Shown here one piece after another: positions 1 through 8,430 of a stretch of 64,000 nt of DNA. The notes under the pieces were generated by a model. The model saw nothing but the letters and a program-made list of their open reading frames with translations. It was not told the origin of the DNA and did no database searches. How positions within the stretch are numbered: the stretch's first letter is position 1; each line of letters starts with the position of its first letter. The stretch is taken from contig NZ_MCIA01000001.1 of the NCBI RefSeq assembly GCF_003609635.1, forward strand, positions 1-64,000, read 5' to 3'. This DNA comes from Lacrimispora algidixylanolytica. GTDB taxonomy: Bacteria; Bacillota; Clostridia; Lachnospirales; Lachnospiraceae. A program made the translations under genes and the position numbers.

Positions 1-40
1 TTCGCATCGTCTCAGGAATCTTGTCCTGATTCGTTGCTGA

Positions 41-129
41 CGCAGAAGGAGGGATTTGAACCCTCGCGCCGCTATTAACGGCCTACTCCCTTTCCAGGGG
101 AGCCCCTTCAGCCGCTTGGGTACTTCTGC
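41..129 (-). tRNA. tRNA-Ser (GGA anticodon)
   Basis: Read on the minus strand, the 89-nt gene folds into a class II (long variable arm) tRNA. The seven-base acceptor stem GCAGAAG pairs with CTTCTGC. The anticodon loop CTGGAAA gives anticodon GGA, which reads UCC and UCU serine codons. The T-arm carries GGTTCAAATCC. The discriminator is G, typical of bacterial tRNA-Ser, and the CCA end is not encoded. A second tRNA-Ser lies 44 bases upstream on the same strand. Confidence 0.96.
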
Positions 130-173
130 AATTAGCTGATTACTTATATATTATAACGGCTAAAACCTGCCAA

Positions 174-259
174 CGGAGAGGGTGGGATTCGAACCCACGC
201 GCCCTTGCGGACAAACGGTTTTCAAGACCGCCTCGTTATGACCACTTCGATACCTCTCC
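174..259 (-). tRNA. tRNA-Ser (TGA anticodon)
   Basis: Read on the minus strand, this is an 86-nt class II tRNA. The acceptor stem GGAGAGG pairs with CCTCTCC. The anticodon loop CTTGAAA gives anticodon TGA, which reads UCA/UCG-type serine codons. A variable arm and the T-loop GGTTCGAATCC are present. The discriminator is G and CCA is not encoded. It is probably cotranscribed with the tRNA-Ser(GGA) just downstream. Confidence 0.96.
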
Positions 260-458
260 AAATGCGCTTTTACATTCTAATAGATGTTTGTACTTTTGTC
301 AAGTACTTTTTTCTATTTTTTCCAAATATCTTGGGGACTAAATGTTTCTGTCTTACTTTTGTTTTGTTGTCTCTATCAGATGCAACTTGGATAGTTTATC
401 ACTGATTCTGAGTTCTGTCAACATTTATTTACATATTTTTCAAATTATTTTAAAACCC

Positions 459-725
459 TTATAAACACTCCAAAATCCGTTGTTTCGCTTCCTCTGCTGT
501 CTTGAATTTATCATCACTTCCTACCATATAGTAAGCTGCATCTTGCCACTCCTCTACTGGATAATCAGAAGCCGGTATTTGGGTCACAGCTAAACGAAAT
601 CGCTCCCTATAAATAAAACCACGCAAGTCCGATAAGTACATGCAACCGGATTCCGCAGCAATCCTCTCCAAAAGACCAGCTATATCATCTTGGTCGTTTT
701 TCTCCCTATTGTTCCCAGTCCTCAT
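459..725 (-). CDS. Small hypothetical protein (88 aa)
   Basis: I do not recognise this 88-residue acidic soluble protein. It has no signal peptide or membrane segment. The N-terminus is charged and polar, the middle contains a region rich in aromatic residues (WQDAAYYM), and the C-terminus looks helical. The ATG at 725 is preceded by a purine-rich GGGGAGAGGG stretch that can serve as ribosome binding site. It is divergent from the XRE regulator at 943 with about 215 bases between them, so the two may share a control region. Function unknown. The reading frame is probably real because it fills the gap with a plausible start and no better frame competes. Confidence 0.6.
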   Translation of the reverse strand: MRTGNNREKNDQDDIAGLLERIAAESGCMYLSDLRGFIYRERFRLAVTQIPASDYPVEEWQDAAYYMVGSDDKFKTAEEAKQRILECL

Positions 726-857
726 CTACCGTACCCTCTCCCCTTCTTTTCATCTGATGCAGCAGATGATAATATCGTATGGCCACGTAATAAGGTTATC
801 GCAATTTTCTACATGGTTTTACATTAAATACTTTATATAGCTAATAATATTGTAACG

Positions 858-917
858 AATGCAACATGTCAAGTGATGGATTGCATTAATTACTACACAT
901 ATTTCATTCAATGCAAT
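858..917. promoter_or_regulatory. Possible operator: three AATGCAA-type repeats
   Basis: Three copies of the same short element lie just upstream of the XRE regulator: AATGCAA at 858-864, ATTGCATT at 880-887 and AATGCAAT at 910-917. The last two are perfect inverted repeats of each other. Inverted repeats beside an HTH gene are typical of autoregulatory operators, so this is inferred to be the binding region of the 943-1269 product. Confidence 0.4.
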
Positions 918-942
918 ACTATGGAATTAGGAGGAGTTGCTT

Positions 943-1269
943 ATGTATATCGATTTCAATTTTTCAAAACGCCTCTCGGAGCTAAGAGCTCAAAAGGGCG
1001 TGTCCGCACGCGATATGAGCCTTTCTTTGGGACAGAACCCCACATATATTCATAAAATAGAAAACGAAATCGCTCTTCCATCCATGATGGGGTTTTTCTA
1101 TATATGCGAATATCTAGATATTGAGCCTTCCGATTTTTTCTCTCGAAATATCAGTAGTCCTTTGAAATTAAAAGGCCTGATGGACGATGCCCAGCATTTA
1201 AACAGGGAGCAACTAGAACATCTACATCTACTAGTAAAGGATCTTTTAAAATCAGGAGGAAAAAAATAA
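943..1269 (+). CDS. XRE-family helix-turn-helix regulator (108 aa)
   Basis: The product is a small DNA-binding regulator. Residues about 5-65 form a Cro/C1-type HTH: FSKRLSELRAQKGVSARDMS, then a recognition-helix-like segment with NPTYIHKIENE, then a helix ending in a hydrophobic patch. The remaining 40 residues (HLNREQLEHLHLLVKDLL) are helical and may dimerise. I chose the ATG at 943 because AGGAGG sits eight bases upstream (929-934); a TTG six bases earlier in frame lacks spacing. Its target is not known. AATGCAA repeats immediately upstream suggest autoregulation. A bidirectional hairpin separates it from ispD, which converges on it. Confidence 0.88.
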   Translation: MYIDFNFSKRLSELRAQKGVSARDMSLSLGQNPTYIHKIENEIALPSMMGFFYICEYLDIEPSDFFSRNISSPLKLKGLMDDAQHLNREQLEHLHLLVKDLLKSGGKK

Positions 1270-1298
1270 AAGGAAGCTGCACCTACAGCATTCCTTTT
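1268..1298. terminator. Bidirectional intrinsic terminator
   Basis: The inverted repeat AAAAGGAAGCTG / CAGCaTTCCTTTT has a 6-nt loop and lies between the convergent XRE gene and ispD. The U-rich arm works in both orientations. It overlaps both stop codons. Confidence 0.75.
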
Positions 1299-2004
1299 AT
1301 TCATTCCCATAGATTCTGTTTAACAACACTTTGGCTATTTCCATATCCTCTGGAGTTGTTACCTTTATGTTGGCGTAATCGCCTGGTATTAATTTTACTT
1401 TTTCCTGGGTCATGGTTTCTACTACCATGGCGTCATCGGTTATTCCTGTTTGATAAGATTCCGACGATAGAAGTCTTTCATAGGCCTTCCATACCAATTG
1501 ATATTCAAAGGCCTGTGGGGTCTGAATCAACCAGAGACTATTTCTATCTGGTGTTATAGCTGCATAACCTCTGTCATCAGAGACTTTAATGGTATCCTTT
1601 ACCGGCATTCCCACTACACAGGCTTTATAGGTTCTGGCGCCTGCCAGCGCTTCCTCAATAACCTTAGTGGTAATACAAGGCCTTGCTCCATCGTGGATTA
1701 ATACAGATTCGCAGTCCACAATAGACTTTAGACCTTCATATACAGAATGATACCGTTCTTTTCCACCTTCAATAATCGTTCTTACCTTTGTAAAACCGTA
1801 CGCATCTACAATATCCTTTTGACAGTAATCTACTTCTCCAGGTCCAGTTACTAAGATGATATCGTCTATGGGACTGGATTCAAAGGCTTTTAATGCAAAA
1901 TAGAGCATGGGTTTTCCTTTAAGCTCTAGATACTGCTTATGAATCTGACTTCCCATACGTGAGCCTTTTCCTGCTGCCAGTATAATAGCGGCTGTTCTTC
2001 CCAT
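1297..2004 (-). CDS. ispD: 2-C-methyl-D-erythritol 4-phosphate cytidylyltransferase
   Basis: IspD transfers CMP from CTP to MEP, the third step of the MEP isoprenoid pathway in the cytosol. The N-terminal nucleotide-binding signature AAIILAAGKGSRMG (residues 5-18) includes the conserved glycine-rich loop and Arg. LIHDGARP near residue 105 and the C-terminal VTTPEDMEIAKVLL are family hallmarks. The length of 235 residues is normal. I use the ATG at 2004, not the frame-opening codon at 2025, because GAGAGGTAA, the end of tsaD, supplies a ribosome binding site and conserved IspD proteins begin just before this motif. It follows tsaD directly, implying translational coupling. Confidence 0.95.
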   Translation of the reverse strand: MGRTAAIILAAGKGSRMGSQIHKQYLELKGKPMLYFALKAFESSPIDDIILVTGPGEVDYCQKDIVDAYGFTKVRTIIEGGKERYHSVYEGLKSIVDCESVLIHDGARPCITTKVIEEALAGARTYKACVVGMPVKDTIKVSDDRGYAAITPDRNSLWLIQTPQAFEYQLVWKAYERLLSSESYQTGITDDAMVVETMTQEKVKLIPGDYANIKVTTPEDMEIAKVLLNRIYGNE

Positions 2005-2011
2005 GGTCTTA

Positions 2012-3055
2012 TTACCTCTCGCCAAGCTTTAAGTTTGGTATTGCGTTAAGATCCAAGCCAGCCCTAGCGCCATTGATATATTCATAATAGGCGGCAGCGC
2101 CTATCATAGCTGCATTGTCTGTACAGTAGATAGGGGATGGGTAGTAAAAGGTAAAACCAGCTTTGTTACAGGCCTTTTTCATCTCTTCTCTTAGAGCAGA
2201 GTTAGAAGCCACGCCACCTGCTATGGCAATCTTTTGAAAGCCGTGTTCTTTGGCTGCTTCTATGGTATGGCTTACCAGTACGTCTACCACAGCATTTTGA
2301 AACGAAGCTGTCAGATCGGGAACGTGTATTTCCTCTCCCATCATATTCGCGTGATTGATATGATTTAATACGGCTGATTTTAATCCGCTGAAGCTGAAAT
2401 CATAAATGTTTCCATCAACTTTTGCTCTTGGAAACTTAATGGCATTTGGATTTCCTTCTTTTGCGGCCTTGTCAATCTTTGGACCACCTGGATAACCAAG
2501 ACCAACGGCTCTTGCTACCTTATCAAAGGCTTCGCCTGCCGCATCGTCTCTAGTACGTCCCAGAATTTCAAATTCACCGTAATCCTTTACAATAACAAGA
2601 TGGGTATGACCTCCAGAAACAATTAAACAGAGAAACGGAGGCAAAAGATCCGGATGCTCTATAAAATTGGCTGATATATGTCCTTCAATATGATGAACTC
2701 CTACGAGAGGTTTTTTCGCTCCATAAGCCAGGGCTTTTGCTTCGGCGACACCTACAAGGAGGGCTCCTACCAAACCTGGACCATAGGTAACCCCTATGGC
2801 ATCCATATCCTTAAGACTCATTCCTGCTTCAAGAAGGGCTGCTTCTATCACCTGATTGATCTTTTCTATGTGCTTTCTGGAGGCAATCTCCGGCACAACT
2901 CCACCGTATAACGTATGCAGGGCAATTTGGGAAGAAATAACATTAGAAAGAACCTCTCTGCCATTCTTAACTACGGCTGCAGCCGTCTCGTCGCAGGAGC
3001 TTTCAATTGCTAGTATATATACATCTTCCTCTGTATGATTTTTCTTCATTTCCAT
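2012..3055 (-). CDS. tsaD: tRNA N6-adenosine threonylcarbamoyltransferase TsaD
   Basis: TsaD transfers the threonylcarbamoyl group from TC-AMP to A37 of ANN-decoding tRNAs, forming t6A with TsaB and TsaE, both encoded about 2 kb upstream. The sequence shows the ASKHA fold: [11 protein letters not shown] near the N-terminus, the metal-binding HHIEGHI motif, [27 protein letters not shown] and the C-terminal CTDNAAMIG. Length about 347 residues is usual. The frame is open upstream to 3097, but that stretch overlaps the preceding ribonuclease gene. GAGGAATGAGGGA places the start at 3055, with an ATG at 3049 as an equally plausible alternative. Confidence 0.96.
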   Translation of the reverse strand: MEMKKNHTEEDVYILAIESSCDETAAAVVKNGREVLSNVISSQIALHTLYGGVVPEIASRKHIEKINQVIEAALLEAGMSLKDMDAIGVTYGPGLVGALLVGVAEAKALAYGAKKPLVGVHHIEGHISANFIEHPDLLPPFLCLIVSGGHTHLVIVKDYGEFEILGRTRDDAAGEAFDKVARAVGLGYPGGPKIDKAAKEGNPNAIKFPRAKVDGNIYDFSFSGLKSAVLNHINHANMMGEEIHVPDLTASFQNAVVDVLVSHTIEAAKEHGFQKIAIAGGVASNSALREEMKKACNKAGFTFYYPSPIYCTDNAAMIGAAAYYEYINGARAGLDLNAIPNLKLGER

Positions 3056-3059
3056 TCCC

Positions 3060-3971
3060 TCATTCCTCATCAAATTCCAGTTCAGCGGTCCAGGCATCCT
3101 TTGCCGCTTTGGCTCTTGGAAAGATCTCCCGGACTTTGTCCATAAATTCCTCTGGTCTTGTTAGAGAGGGACTGTAATGAGTCAACCACATCTGCTTTGG
3201 CTGAGCTTCCTTTGCCAGTTTAGCAGCCTCGTAGAATGTCATGTGTTTATATTCTCTGGCTTTTGCTTCCTTTCCATCCTCTCCATACATACCTTCACAG
3301 ATAAAAAGATCCGCCTCCTTTGCATATTCCGCAATCACAGGAACCGGCCTTGTATCCGTGCAGTAGGTCACTTTAAGTCCACGTCTCTTCGGTCCTAAGA
3401 CCATCTCAGGAGTTAAAACTCTCTCTCCGTCAGCAATGGTATCCCCCTTTTGAAGACGGTTCCAGAATTTTTGAGGAATTCCAGCATCCTTGGCTCGGTT
3501 CACATCGAAACGGCCTGTCCTTGGTATGGAAATAGAGTATCCGTAGCAGACAACATTGTGACTTACACGGTAAGCATCAATCACGTATGGAGCAATCTCT
3601 ATCTGCTCCCGATTTTCTGACAATTCTATAAATTTCAGTTCAAACGGTAGCTCCGGCGCAATGGTACGCAGTGCTCCCACCACCCGCTCCAAGCCTTTTG
3701 GCCCGATGAGGGTAACAGGTTCTGTCCGTTCGGCATTTCCCATGGTTAAAAGAAGTCCGGGAAGTCCGCTGATATGATCGGCATGGTAATGGGTAAAACA
3801 GATGATATCAATTGGCTTAGGGCTCCAGCCTTTTTCCTTTAGTGCAATCTGGGTCCCTTCTCCACAGTCAATTAAGAGATTGCTGCCATCACACCTTGCC
3901 ATCATGGATGTCAACCACCGATATGGCAGAGGCATCATGCCTCCAGTTCCCAGTAAACATATATCCAACAT
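3060..3971 (-). CDS. rnz: Ribonuclease Z-type metallo-beta-lactamase-fold hydrolase
   Basis: This is a member of the MBL-fold RNase Z/ElaC group, which removes 3' trailers from tRNA precursors. It opens with [16 protein letters not shown] and has the metal-binding [15 protein letters not shown] motif near residue 63. Later come a conserved Asp in TYCTDTRPV, a CEGMYG loop and the [14 protein letters not shown] and LTHYSPS elements. Length about 303 residues matches the short RNase Z form. The ATG at 3971 has GAGGA seven bases upstream, so an eight-residue extension in frame is rejected. The 3' end meets tsaD with a few bases of overlap. Confidence 0.88.
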   Translation of the reverse strand: MLDICLLGTGGMMPLPYRWLTSMMARCDGSNLLIDCGEGTQIALKEKGWSPKPIDIICFTHYHADHISGLPGLLLTMGNAERTEPVTLIGPKGLERVVGALRTIAPELPFELKFIELSENREQIEIAPYVIDAYRVSHNVVCYGYSISIPRTGRFDVNRAKDAGIPQKFWNRLQKGDTIADGERVLTPEMVLGPKRRGLKVTYCTDTRPVPVIAEYAKEADLFICEGMYGEDGKEAKAREYKHMTFYEAAKLAKEAQPKQMWLTHYSPSLTRPEEFMDKVREIFPRAKAAKDAWTAELEFDEE

Positions 3972-4004
3972 AAAGTATCCTCGCTTTTGCTTCAATCAAT
4001 AAAT

Positions 4005-4022
4005 GGCGGTTCAAAAACCGCC
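4005..4022 (-). terminator. Hairpin downstream of small zinc protein gene
   Basis: GGCGGTTTTTGAACCGCC forms a seven-base stem on the minus strand, followed by the AT-rich tail ATTTATTG. It lies between the 80-aa gene and rnz, so it could end or attenuate transcription. The U-tract is weak. Confidence 0.45.
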
Positions 4023-4059
4023 TCACAAAATCATATCACAAAGCGAAGGCAATTAGCAA

Positions 4060-4302
4060 CTATAAATATTCCAGCTGTTCTTCTATTTCTACTGGCAGTT
4101 TAAATTCCATGGTAATCGTATCGTAACAATTTTCACATAAATCAAAATGATGGATCTCCCCATCTTTCTCTGAAAAGAAGTCCCAGGAATGATTGATACT
4201 GATTACTCCTTCTCTGGCAACGCCTTCTGACACAATAATCTTTTTGCCACAACAGTTGCAAACAACCGTTTCAAGCTGACCGCCGTTTTTGTACTTTCTC
4301 AT
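4060..4302 (-). CDS. Small zinc-ribbon-like hypothetical protein (80 aa)
   Basis: This 80-residue soluble protein has two CxxC pairs, CNCC at residues 15-18 and CENC near residues 56-59, spaced like a zinc ribbon or a small treble-clef zinc-binding fold. The segment between them contains SWDFFSEKDGEIHHFDLC. The acidic C-terminal tail (EIEEQLEYL) is probably helical. The ATG at 4302 is preceded by GGTGAG at about six bases. Similar small CxxC proteins are widespread in Clostridia without a known role. It could bind nucleic acid or protein, but nothing here decides that. Confidence 0.72.
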   Translation of the reverse strand: MRKYKNGGQLETVVCNCCGKKIIVSEGVAREGVISINHSWDFFSEKDGEIHHFDLCENCYDTITMEFKLPVEIEEQLEYL

Positions 4303-4429
4303 TTTACTCTCACCTTTCCTTTAACCGCCCATGCTTTTTCATTTTGGGCATAATGGTATGCCTGCAAGGCGTTCCTTTATCACACGCTCCAGGTCTGCCC
4401 TTATTTATCACCGCTTAATCGGAAGGTTG

Positions 4430-4457
4430 AAAAAAGGGCATCCAAACTGGATACCCC
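4430..4457 (-). terminator. Intrinsic terminator after rimI operon
   Basis: On the minus strand GGGTATCC-AGTTT-GGATGCCC, with one G-U pair, is followed by six T residues. It lies about 45 bases after the rimI stop and ends the tsaE-tsaB-rimI transcript. Confidence 0.85.
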
Positions 4458-4501
4458 TACATTATAAACGGTGTTTTCCCTTATTTTTAGTGGTAAATGT
4501 T

Positions 4502-4942
4502 TCATGTCAGGCGAAGCCACATGACCACTGCATCCTCTTGTGGATTCCGGTAGTAATTTTTCCGGATGCTTGTCTCCTTAAAATCATAGGATCTATAAAG
4601 GTTTCTAGCTTTTTCGTTGCTGTTACGGACTTCCAAAAACAGGGATTCTACGGAATTGTTTTTGGAATATTCCACCAACTGGTCCATAAGTTTCTTAGCT
4701 AGGCCCCTACCCCTACATTCCGGGCGCAGAGCGATTCGAAGCAGTTCACCTTCAAAAGCAATCACACGTAAAACCAGATATCCCATTACCATATCATCTT
4801 GTAAGAGAACGAGCCAGGTATCAAAGCGACTGTTTTTCCCGTCTTTTATGGTGTCGTAAGACCAAGGATCGGAAAATGCAATGCCTTCTATTTCAGAGAT
4901 TGGTAAAATATCTTCCTCCATCATTTCACGAATTATGAACAT
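4502..4942 (-). CDS. rimI: Ribosomal protein alanine N-acetyltransferase RimI
   Basis: This GNAT-fold acetyltransferase of 146 residues is the family that acetylates the N-terminal alanine of ribosomal protein S18 with acetyl-CoA. Visible hallmarks are the beta-strand/acetyl-CoA loop RPECRGRGLAKKLMDQLV (residues about 72-90), SLFLEVRNSNEKARNLYRSYDF, and a C-terminal YYRNPQEDAVVMWLRL. The start at 4942 overlaps the end of tsaB by 17 bases and has AGGAGG nine bases upstream, so the two are translationally coupled. The tsaE-tsaB-rimI order is a classic bacterial arrangement. The substrate is inferred from family and context. Confidence 0.92.
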   Translation of the reverse strand: MFIIREMMEEDILPISEIEGIAFSDPWSYDTIKDGKNSRFDTWLVLLQDDMVMGYLVLRVIAFEGELLRIALRPECRGRGLAKKLMDQLVEYSKNNSVESLFLEVRNSNEKARNLYRSYDFKETSIRKNYYRNPQEDAVVMWLRLT

Positions 4943-5645
4943 TACCTTTTGCCTCCTGCTCCTCTCGTTCCCGTTCCGCCTGAGGCTTTCTTAAATAGTC
5001 AGGAGCATGTTCTGCTGCCGTAACTAGTTTGCCTTCTTCATAATAAAGACTACCAAGAGCTGCTACGGAAGCCGCTCTTTGTCTGTTTACGTGGGCCGGG
5101 GCAAAGGAAAATGGAACGGTCATGGATTCTTCTATCTGTTTTTTGTATACAGGAACTCCATCTCCTAGGAAAATCACCGTGTCTCCCATTTGATTTAATT
5201 CCAAAATGAGATCGTTGATGTCCATAGCACAGGCTTCCTTACGGATGGAAAATCCATCTTTGTTTTCATAGATTCCAGTATACACCTGATCTCTTCTGGC
5301 ATCCATGATGGGGCAGACAATTGCAGCACAGCCATATAAATTATAGGCCATGGCATCTACGGTTGGTATTGATATCATAGGCTTATCAAGGGCGAGACCT
5401 AAGCCCTTTCCCGTTGCGGAGCCGATTCGAAGTCCGGTAAAGGAACCAGGGCCTGCTGAAACGGCTATGGCGTCAATGGTTTCCAGTTCAAAGCCTGTCA
5501 TCGTCACGATCTCATCAAGCATGGGAAGAAGGGTCTGGGAATGGGTCTTTTTAAAGTTAACGGTATATTCTGCAGTCAACACCTGGTCGGTGACAATGGC
5601 TACAGAAGCAACCAACGACGAACTTTCGATTCCAAGTATGTTCAT
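4926..5645 (-). CDS. tsaB: tRNA threonylcarbamoyladenosine biosynthesis protein TsaB
   Basis: TsaB is the inactive ASKHA paralogue that dimerises with TsaD to make t6A37 in tRNA. The first residues MNILGIESSS parallel the TsaD N-terminus, and SAGPGSFTGLRIGSATGKGL (residues about 64-83) is the family signature. The catalytic metal-binding HxxxH motif of TsaD is absent, as expected. Length 239 residues is normal. The start follows the tsaE stop directly, with GGAGGG eight bases upstream inside the end of tsaE, implying coupled translation. Confidence 0.95.
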   Translation of the reverse strand: MNILGIESSSLVASVAIVTDQVLTAEYTVNFKKTHSQTLLPMLDEIVTMTGFELETIDAIAVSAGPGSFTGLRIGSATGKGLGLALDKPMISIPTVDAMAYNLYGCAAIVCPIMDARRDQVYTGIYENKDGFSIRKEACAMDINDLILELNQMGDTVIFLGDGVPVYKKQIEESMTVPFSFAPAHVNRQRAASVAALGSLYYEEGKLVTAAEHAPDYLRKPQAEREREEQEAKGNVHNS

Positions 5646-6071
5646 TTAAATTCCCTCCACGGTTATTTTTCTATAATCAAACCCTTTTTCCAAATCTTTT
5701 TCAATGGTGACCGAGATTATGGATTCGGGAAGAATCTCCGTAATTAGCTCTGACCATTCGATCAGACTTACTCCCTCTCCATAAAAACAGTCTTCATAAC
5801 CGATCTCATCCATCTCGCTTACATCACCAATCCGATACACATCAAAATGATAAAATGGAAGGCGTCCATCATCGTATTGCTGAACGATTGTAAAGGTAGG
5901 ACTGTTTACCGCTTCTTTAATTCCAAGACCAGAGGCAAACCCCTGGGTGAAAACAGTTTTTCCTACTCCAAGATCTCCATTTAAACAATATACCGCAGAA
6001 GGTGCCGCCTGTTCTCCAAGCTTTTTCCCAAGTGAAAATGTGTCTTCTGGTTTCCAGCTTTCTATTACCAT
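5646..6071 (-). CDS. tsaE: tRNA threonylcarbamoyladenosine biosynthesis ATPase TsaE
   Basis: TsaE is the small P-loop ATPase that resets the TsaB-TsaD complex during t6A synthesis. The Walker A motif GDLGVGKTVFTQGFA is at residues about 32-46. SPTFTIVQQY, FYHFDVYRI and the Walker B-like SLIEWSELI are all family features. Length 141 residues is typical. The ATG at 6071 has GAGGAT upstream. It is the first gene of the tsaE-tsaB-rimI run. TsaC, needed to make TC-AMP, is not in this window. Confidence 0.95.
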   Translation of the reverse strand: MVIESWKPEDTFSLGKKLGEQAAPSAVYCLNGDLGVGKTVFTQGFASGLGIKEAVNSPTFTIVQQYDDGRLPFYHFDVYRIGDVSEMDEIGYEDCFYGEGVSLIEWSELITEILPESIISVTIEKDLEKGFDYRKITVEGI

Positions 6072-6119
6072 AATCTATATCCTCTTTCGCCTCTTTGGAG
6101 GCATTTTCTTAATTAACAT

Positions 6120-8261
6120 TTATAATTTCATGGTCAAAGCAATTCGTTTCTTCTCTGTTTCCACGCTTATAACCTTTACCTCAACGATATCTCCCACGCT
6201 TACTGCTTCTAAAGGATGCTTGATAAATTTATCAGACATCTGAGAAATATGGACAAGACCGTCTTGGTGAACTCCTATATCTACAAACGCTCCAAAATCA
6301 ATCACGTTTCTTACGGTTCCTTTTAAAACCATACCAGGCTTTAAATCCTTCATATCCATGACATCAGTACGTAAAATAGGCTTTGGCATCTCATCTCTTG
6401 GATCTCTGGCTGGCTTTTCTAATTCCTTTACAATATCTCTTAAGGTAATTTCACCGATTTGAAGCTCTTCCGACAGGGTCTTGTAATCCACGATCTTCTT
6501 ACTCAATCCATTCAAACCACCACTGGTAAGTTGCTTTGGTTCAAATCCAAGCTTTACAAGCAGTTTTTTTGCTGCCTCATAGGACTCGGGGTGAACACTG
6601 GTTCCGTCCAGAGGATTTTTACCACCTTGAATTCTCATAAAGCCAGCACATTGTTCATATGCTTTAGGCCCAAGCTTTGGAATCTTAAGAAGTTGGCTTC
6701 TGCTTAAGAATGCTCCGTTCTCTTCCCGGTAAGCTACTATGTTCTTTGCTATGGGTTTTGAGATACCTGAGATGTATTCTAATAGAGAAGCTGAGGCTGT
6801 ATTTAAATCCACTCCAACTTTATTGACGCAATTTTCTACTACGCCTTGAAGGGCTTCACTTAAATTCTTTTGATTCATATCATGCTGGTATTGGCCCACT
6901 CCAATGGACTTAGGATCAATCTTTACCAGCTCGGCGAGAGGATCTTGAAGCCTTCTTGCAATGGACGCTGCACTTCTTTGTCCCACATCATAGTTTGGAA
7001 ATTCCTCTGTAGCAAGTTTGCTGGCAGAGTATACGGAAGCGCCTGCTTCATTTACAATGATATACTGGACTGGTTCCTTTAACTCCTTTAACAGCTCTAC
7101 AATGATGGCTTCTGATTCTCTAGAAGCGGTTCCATTGCCTACGGAGATCAAAGAGATGTTATACTTTTTAATCATCTTTTTTACAATTGCTTTTGCCTCT
7201 TCTACCTTATTTTGAGGTGCAGTTGGATAAATGACCACCGTATCAAGAACCTTTCCTGTCTCATCTACAACTGCCAGCTTACAGCCGGTTCTAAATGCAG
7301 GATCCCAGCCAAGTACAACTCGTCCCACAATGGGAGGCTGCATGAGAAGCTGTTCCAGGTTTTTTCCAAATACCTTGATGGCTCCTTCTTCGGCTTTCTC
7401 TGTTAACTCACTTCTTACTTCCCGTTCAATGGCAGGAGAAATAAGGCGGTCGTAGCTGTCTTCTACTACTTCCTGAAGAATTGGTGCAGTATGAGGATTA
7501 TCCCTTACAATCACCTGTTTTTCTAAATACCTGAGAATCTGCTCCTCGGGAGCTGCTGTCTTTACCGTAAGAAGTTTTTCCTTTTCTCCCCGGTTAATGG
7601 CAAGGATTCTGTGTCCGGCTGATTTTTTAATGGGTTCTTCATAATTATAATACATCTCATAAACAGAAGAAGCCTCCTCATCTTTTGCTACGGACTGCAG
7701 ACTGCCCTGGCCTAAAGTGGCATTTCTGATATAGGTTCGGTACTCTGCATTGTCAGAGACTCGTTCCGCCAAAATGTCCTTTGCTCCATTAACAGCATCT
7801 TCCCATGACAAAACTCCCTTTTCTTCGGATATGTATTTTGTAGCTTCTTCGGAAAGAGACGTGTTGGTCATCTGGAGTGAGATCACATCTGCCAAAGGCT
7901 CTAATCCCTTTTCCTTTGCAATGGTAGCTCTGGTTCTTCTCTTTTGCTTATAAGGACGGTATAAATCTTCTACAGCTACCAAAGTCTTAGCAACCGCAAT
8001 CTTTTGTTCCAGCTCTGGTGTCAGTTTTTCCTGATCTCTAATAGAAGAAATTACCTGTTCCTTACGATCTTCCAGATTTCTTAAATAACGGAGACGCTCG
8101 TCTAAATTTCTGAGTACCTCATCGTCTAAGGAACCGGTGGCTTCTTTCCGGTATCTTGCAATAAACGGTATGGTATTTCCTTCATCAATTAGCTTAACTG
8201 CTGCCTCTGCCTGACTCCTTGAAATAGCAAGTTCTTCTTGTAACGCTTTGATTATATCCAT
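6120..8261 (-). CDS. tex: Tex-family RNA-binding transcription accessory protein
   Basis: This is a 713-residue Tex/YhgF homologue, a nucleic-acid-binding protein linked to transcription and toxin regulation in several bacteria. The N-terminal helical region carries IPFIARYRKEATGSLDD. A YqgF/RNase H-like core starts near residue 325 (GWDPAFRTGCKLAVVD), helix-hairpin-helix motifs follow around residues 490-570 (VDLNTASASLLEYISGI), and a C-terminal S1 domain spans about 645-713 (GTVRNVIDFGAFVDIGVHQD). All expected domains are present at normal length. AAGGGG lies upstream of the ATG, and a good promoter overlaps the divergent control region. It is probably monocistronic. Confidence 0.95.
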   Translation of the reverse strand: MDIIKALQEELAISRSQAEAAVKLIDEGNTIPFIARYRKEATGSLDDEVLRNLDERLRYLRNLEDRKEQVISSIRDQEKLTPELEQKIAVAKTLVAVEDLYRPYKQKRRTRATIAKEKGLEPLADVISLQMTNTSLSEEATKYISEEKGVLSWEDAVNGAKDILAERVSDNAEYRTYIRNATLGQGSLQSVAKDEEASSVYEMYYNYEEPIKKSAGHRILAINRGEKEKLLTVKTAAPEEQILRYLEKQVIVRDNPHTAPILQEVVEDSYDRLISPAIEREVRSELTEKAEEGAIKVFGKNLEQLLMQPPIVGRVVLGWDPAFRTGCKLAVVDETGKVLDTVVIYPTAPQNKVEEAKAIVKKMIKKYNISLISVGNGTASRESEAIIVELLKELKEPVQYIIVNEAGASVYSASKLATEEFPNYDVGQRSAASIARRLQDPLAELVKIDPKSIGVGQYQHDMNQKNLSEALQGVVENCVNKVGVDLNTASASLLEYISGISKPIAKNIVAYREENGAFLSRSQLLKIPKLGPKAYEQCAGFMRIQGGKNPLDGTSVHPESYEAAKKLLVKLGFEPKQLTSGGLNGLSKKIVDYKTLSEELQIGEITLRDIVKELEKPARDPRDEMPKPILRTDVMDMKDLKPGMVLKGTVRNVIDFGAFVDIGVHQDGLVHISQMSDKFIKHPLEAVSVGDIVEVKVISVETEKKRIALTMKL

Positions 8262-8302
8262 GTTGTTCCCCTTGTTTCTTAGATAGTACTTTCAATTTAA
8301 TT

Positions 8303-8331
8303 ATTATAATTCATCAGACTTTGGTTTGCAA
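8303..8331 (-). promoter_or_regulatory. Sigma-A-type promoter for tex
   Basis: On the minus strand TTGCAA (8326-8331) and TATAAT (8303-8308) are separated by 17 bases. Transcription would begin near 8296, about 35 bases before the tex ATG. Confidence 0.7.
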
Positions 8332-8339
8332 GACCCGAC

Positions 8340-8368
8340 TGGACATGCAAGCCTTTTCGTGTTACAAT
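8340..8368 (+). promoter_or_regulatory. Sigma-A-type promoter, extended -10
   Basis: TGGACA (8340-8345) and TACAAT (8363-8368) are 17 bases apart, with TG one base before the -10. It points toward the small membrane protein gene at 8431 and lies back-to-back with the tex promoter, the -35 hexamers only eight bases apart. Confidence 0.65.
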
Positions 8369-8430
8369 CATACAATGCGAGAGAACGCACTCCTTGCTTA
8401 CGAAAACACGCAAATGAGGTACAAACACAA

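Noticed and set aside
4331-4702. A 123-codon plus-strand open frame
   Set aside because: It overlaps the terminator and the rimI gene on the opposite strand, has no ribosome binding site, and its protein lacks any recognisable pattern.
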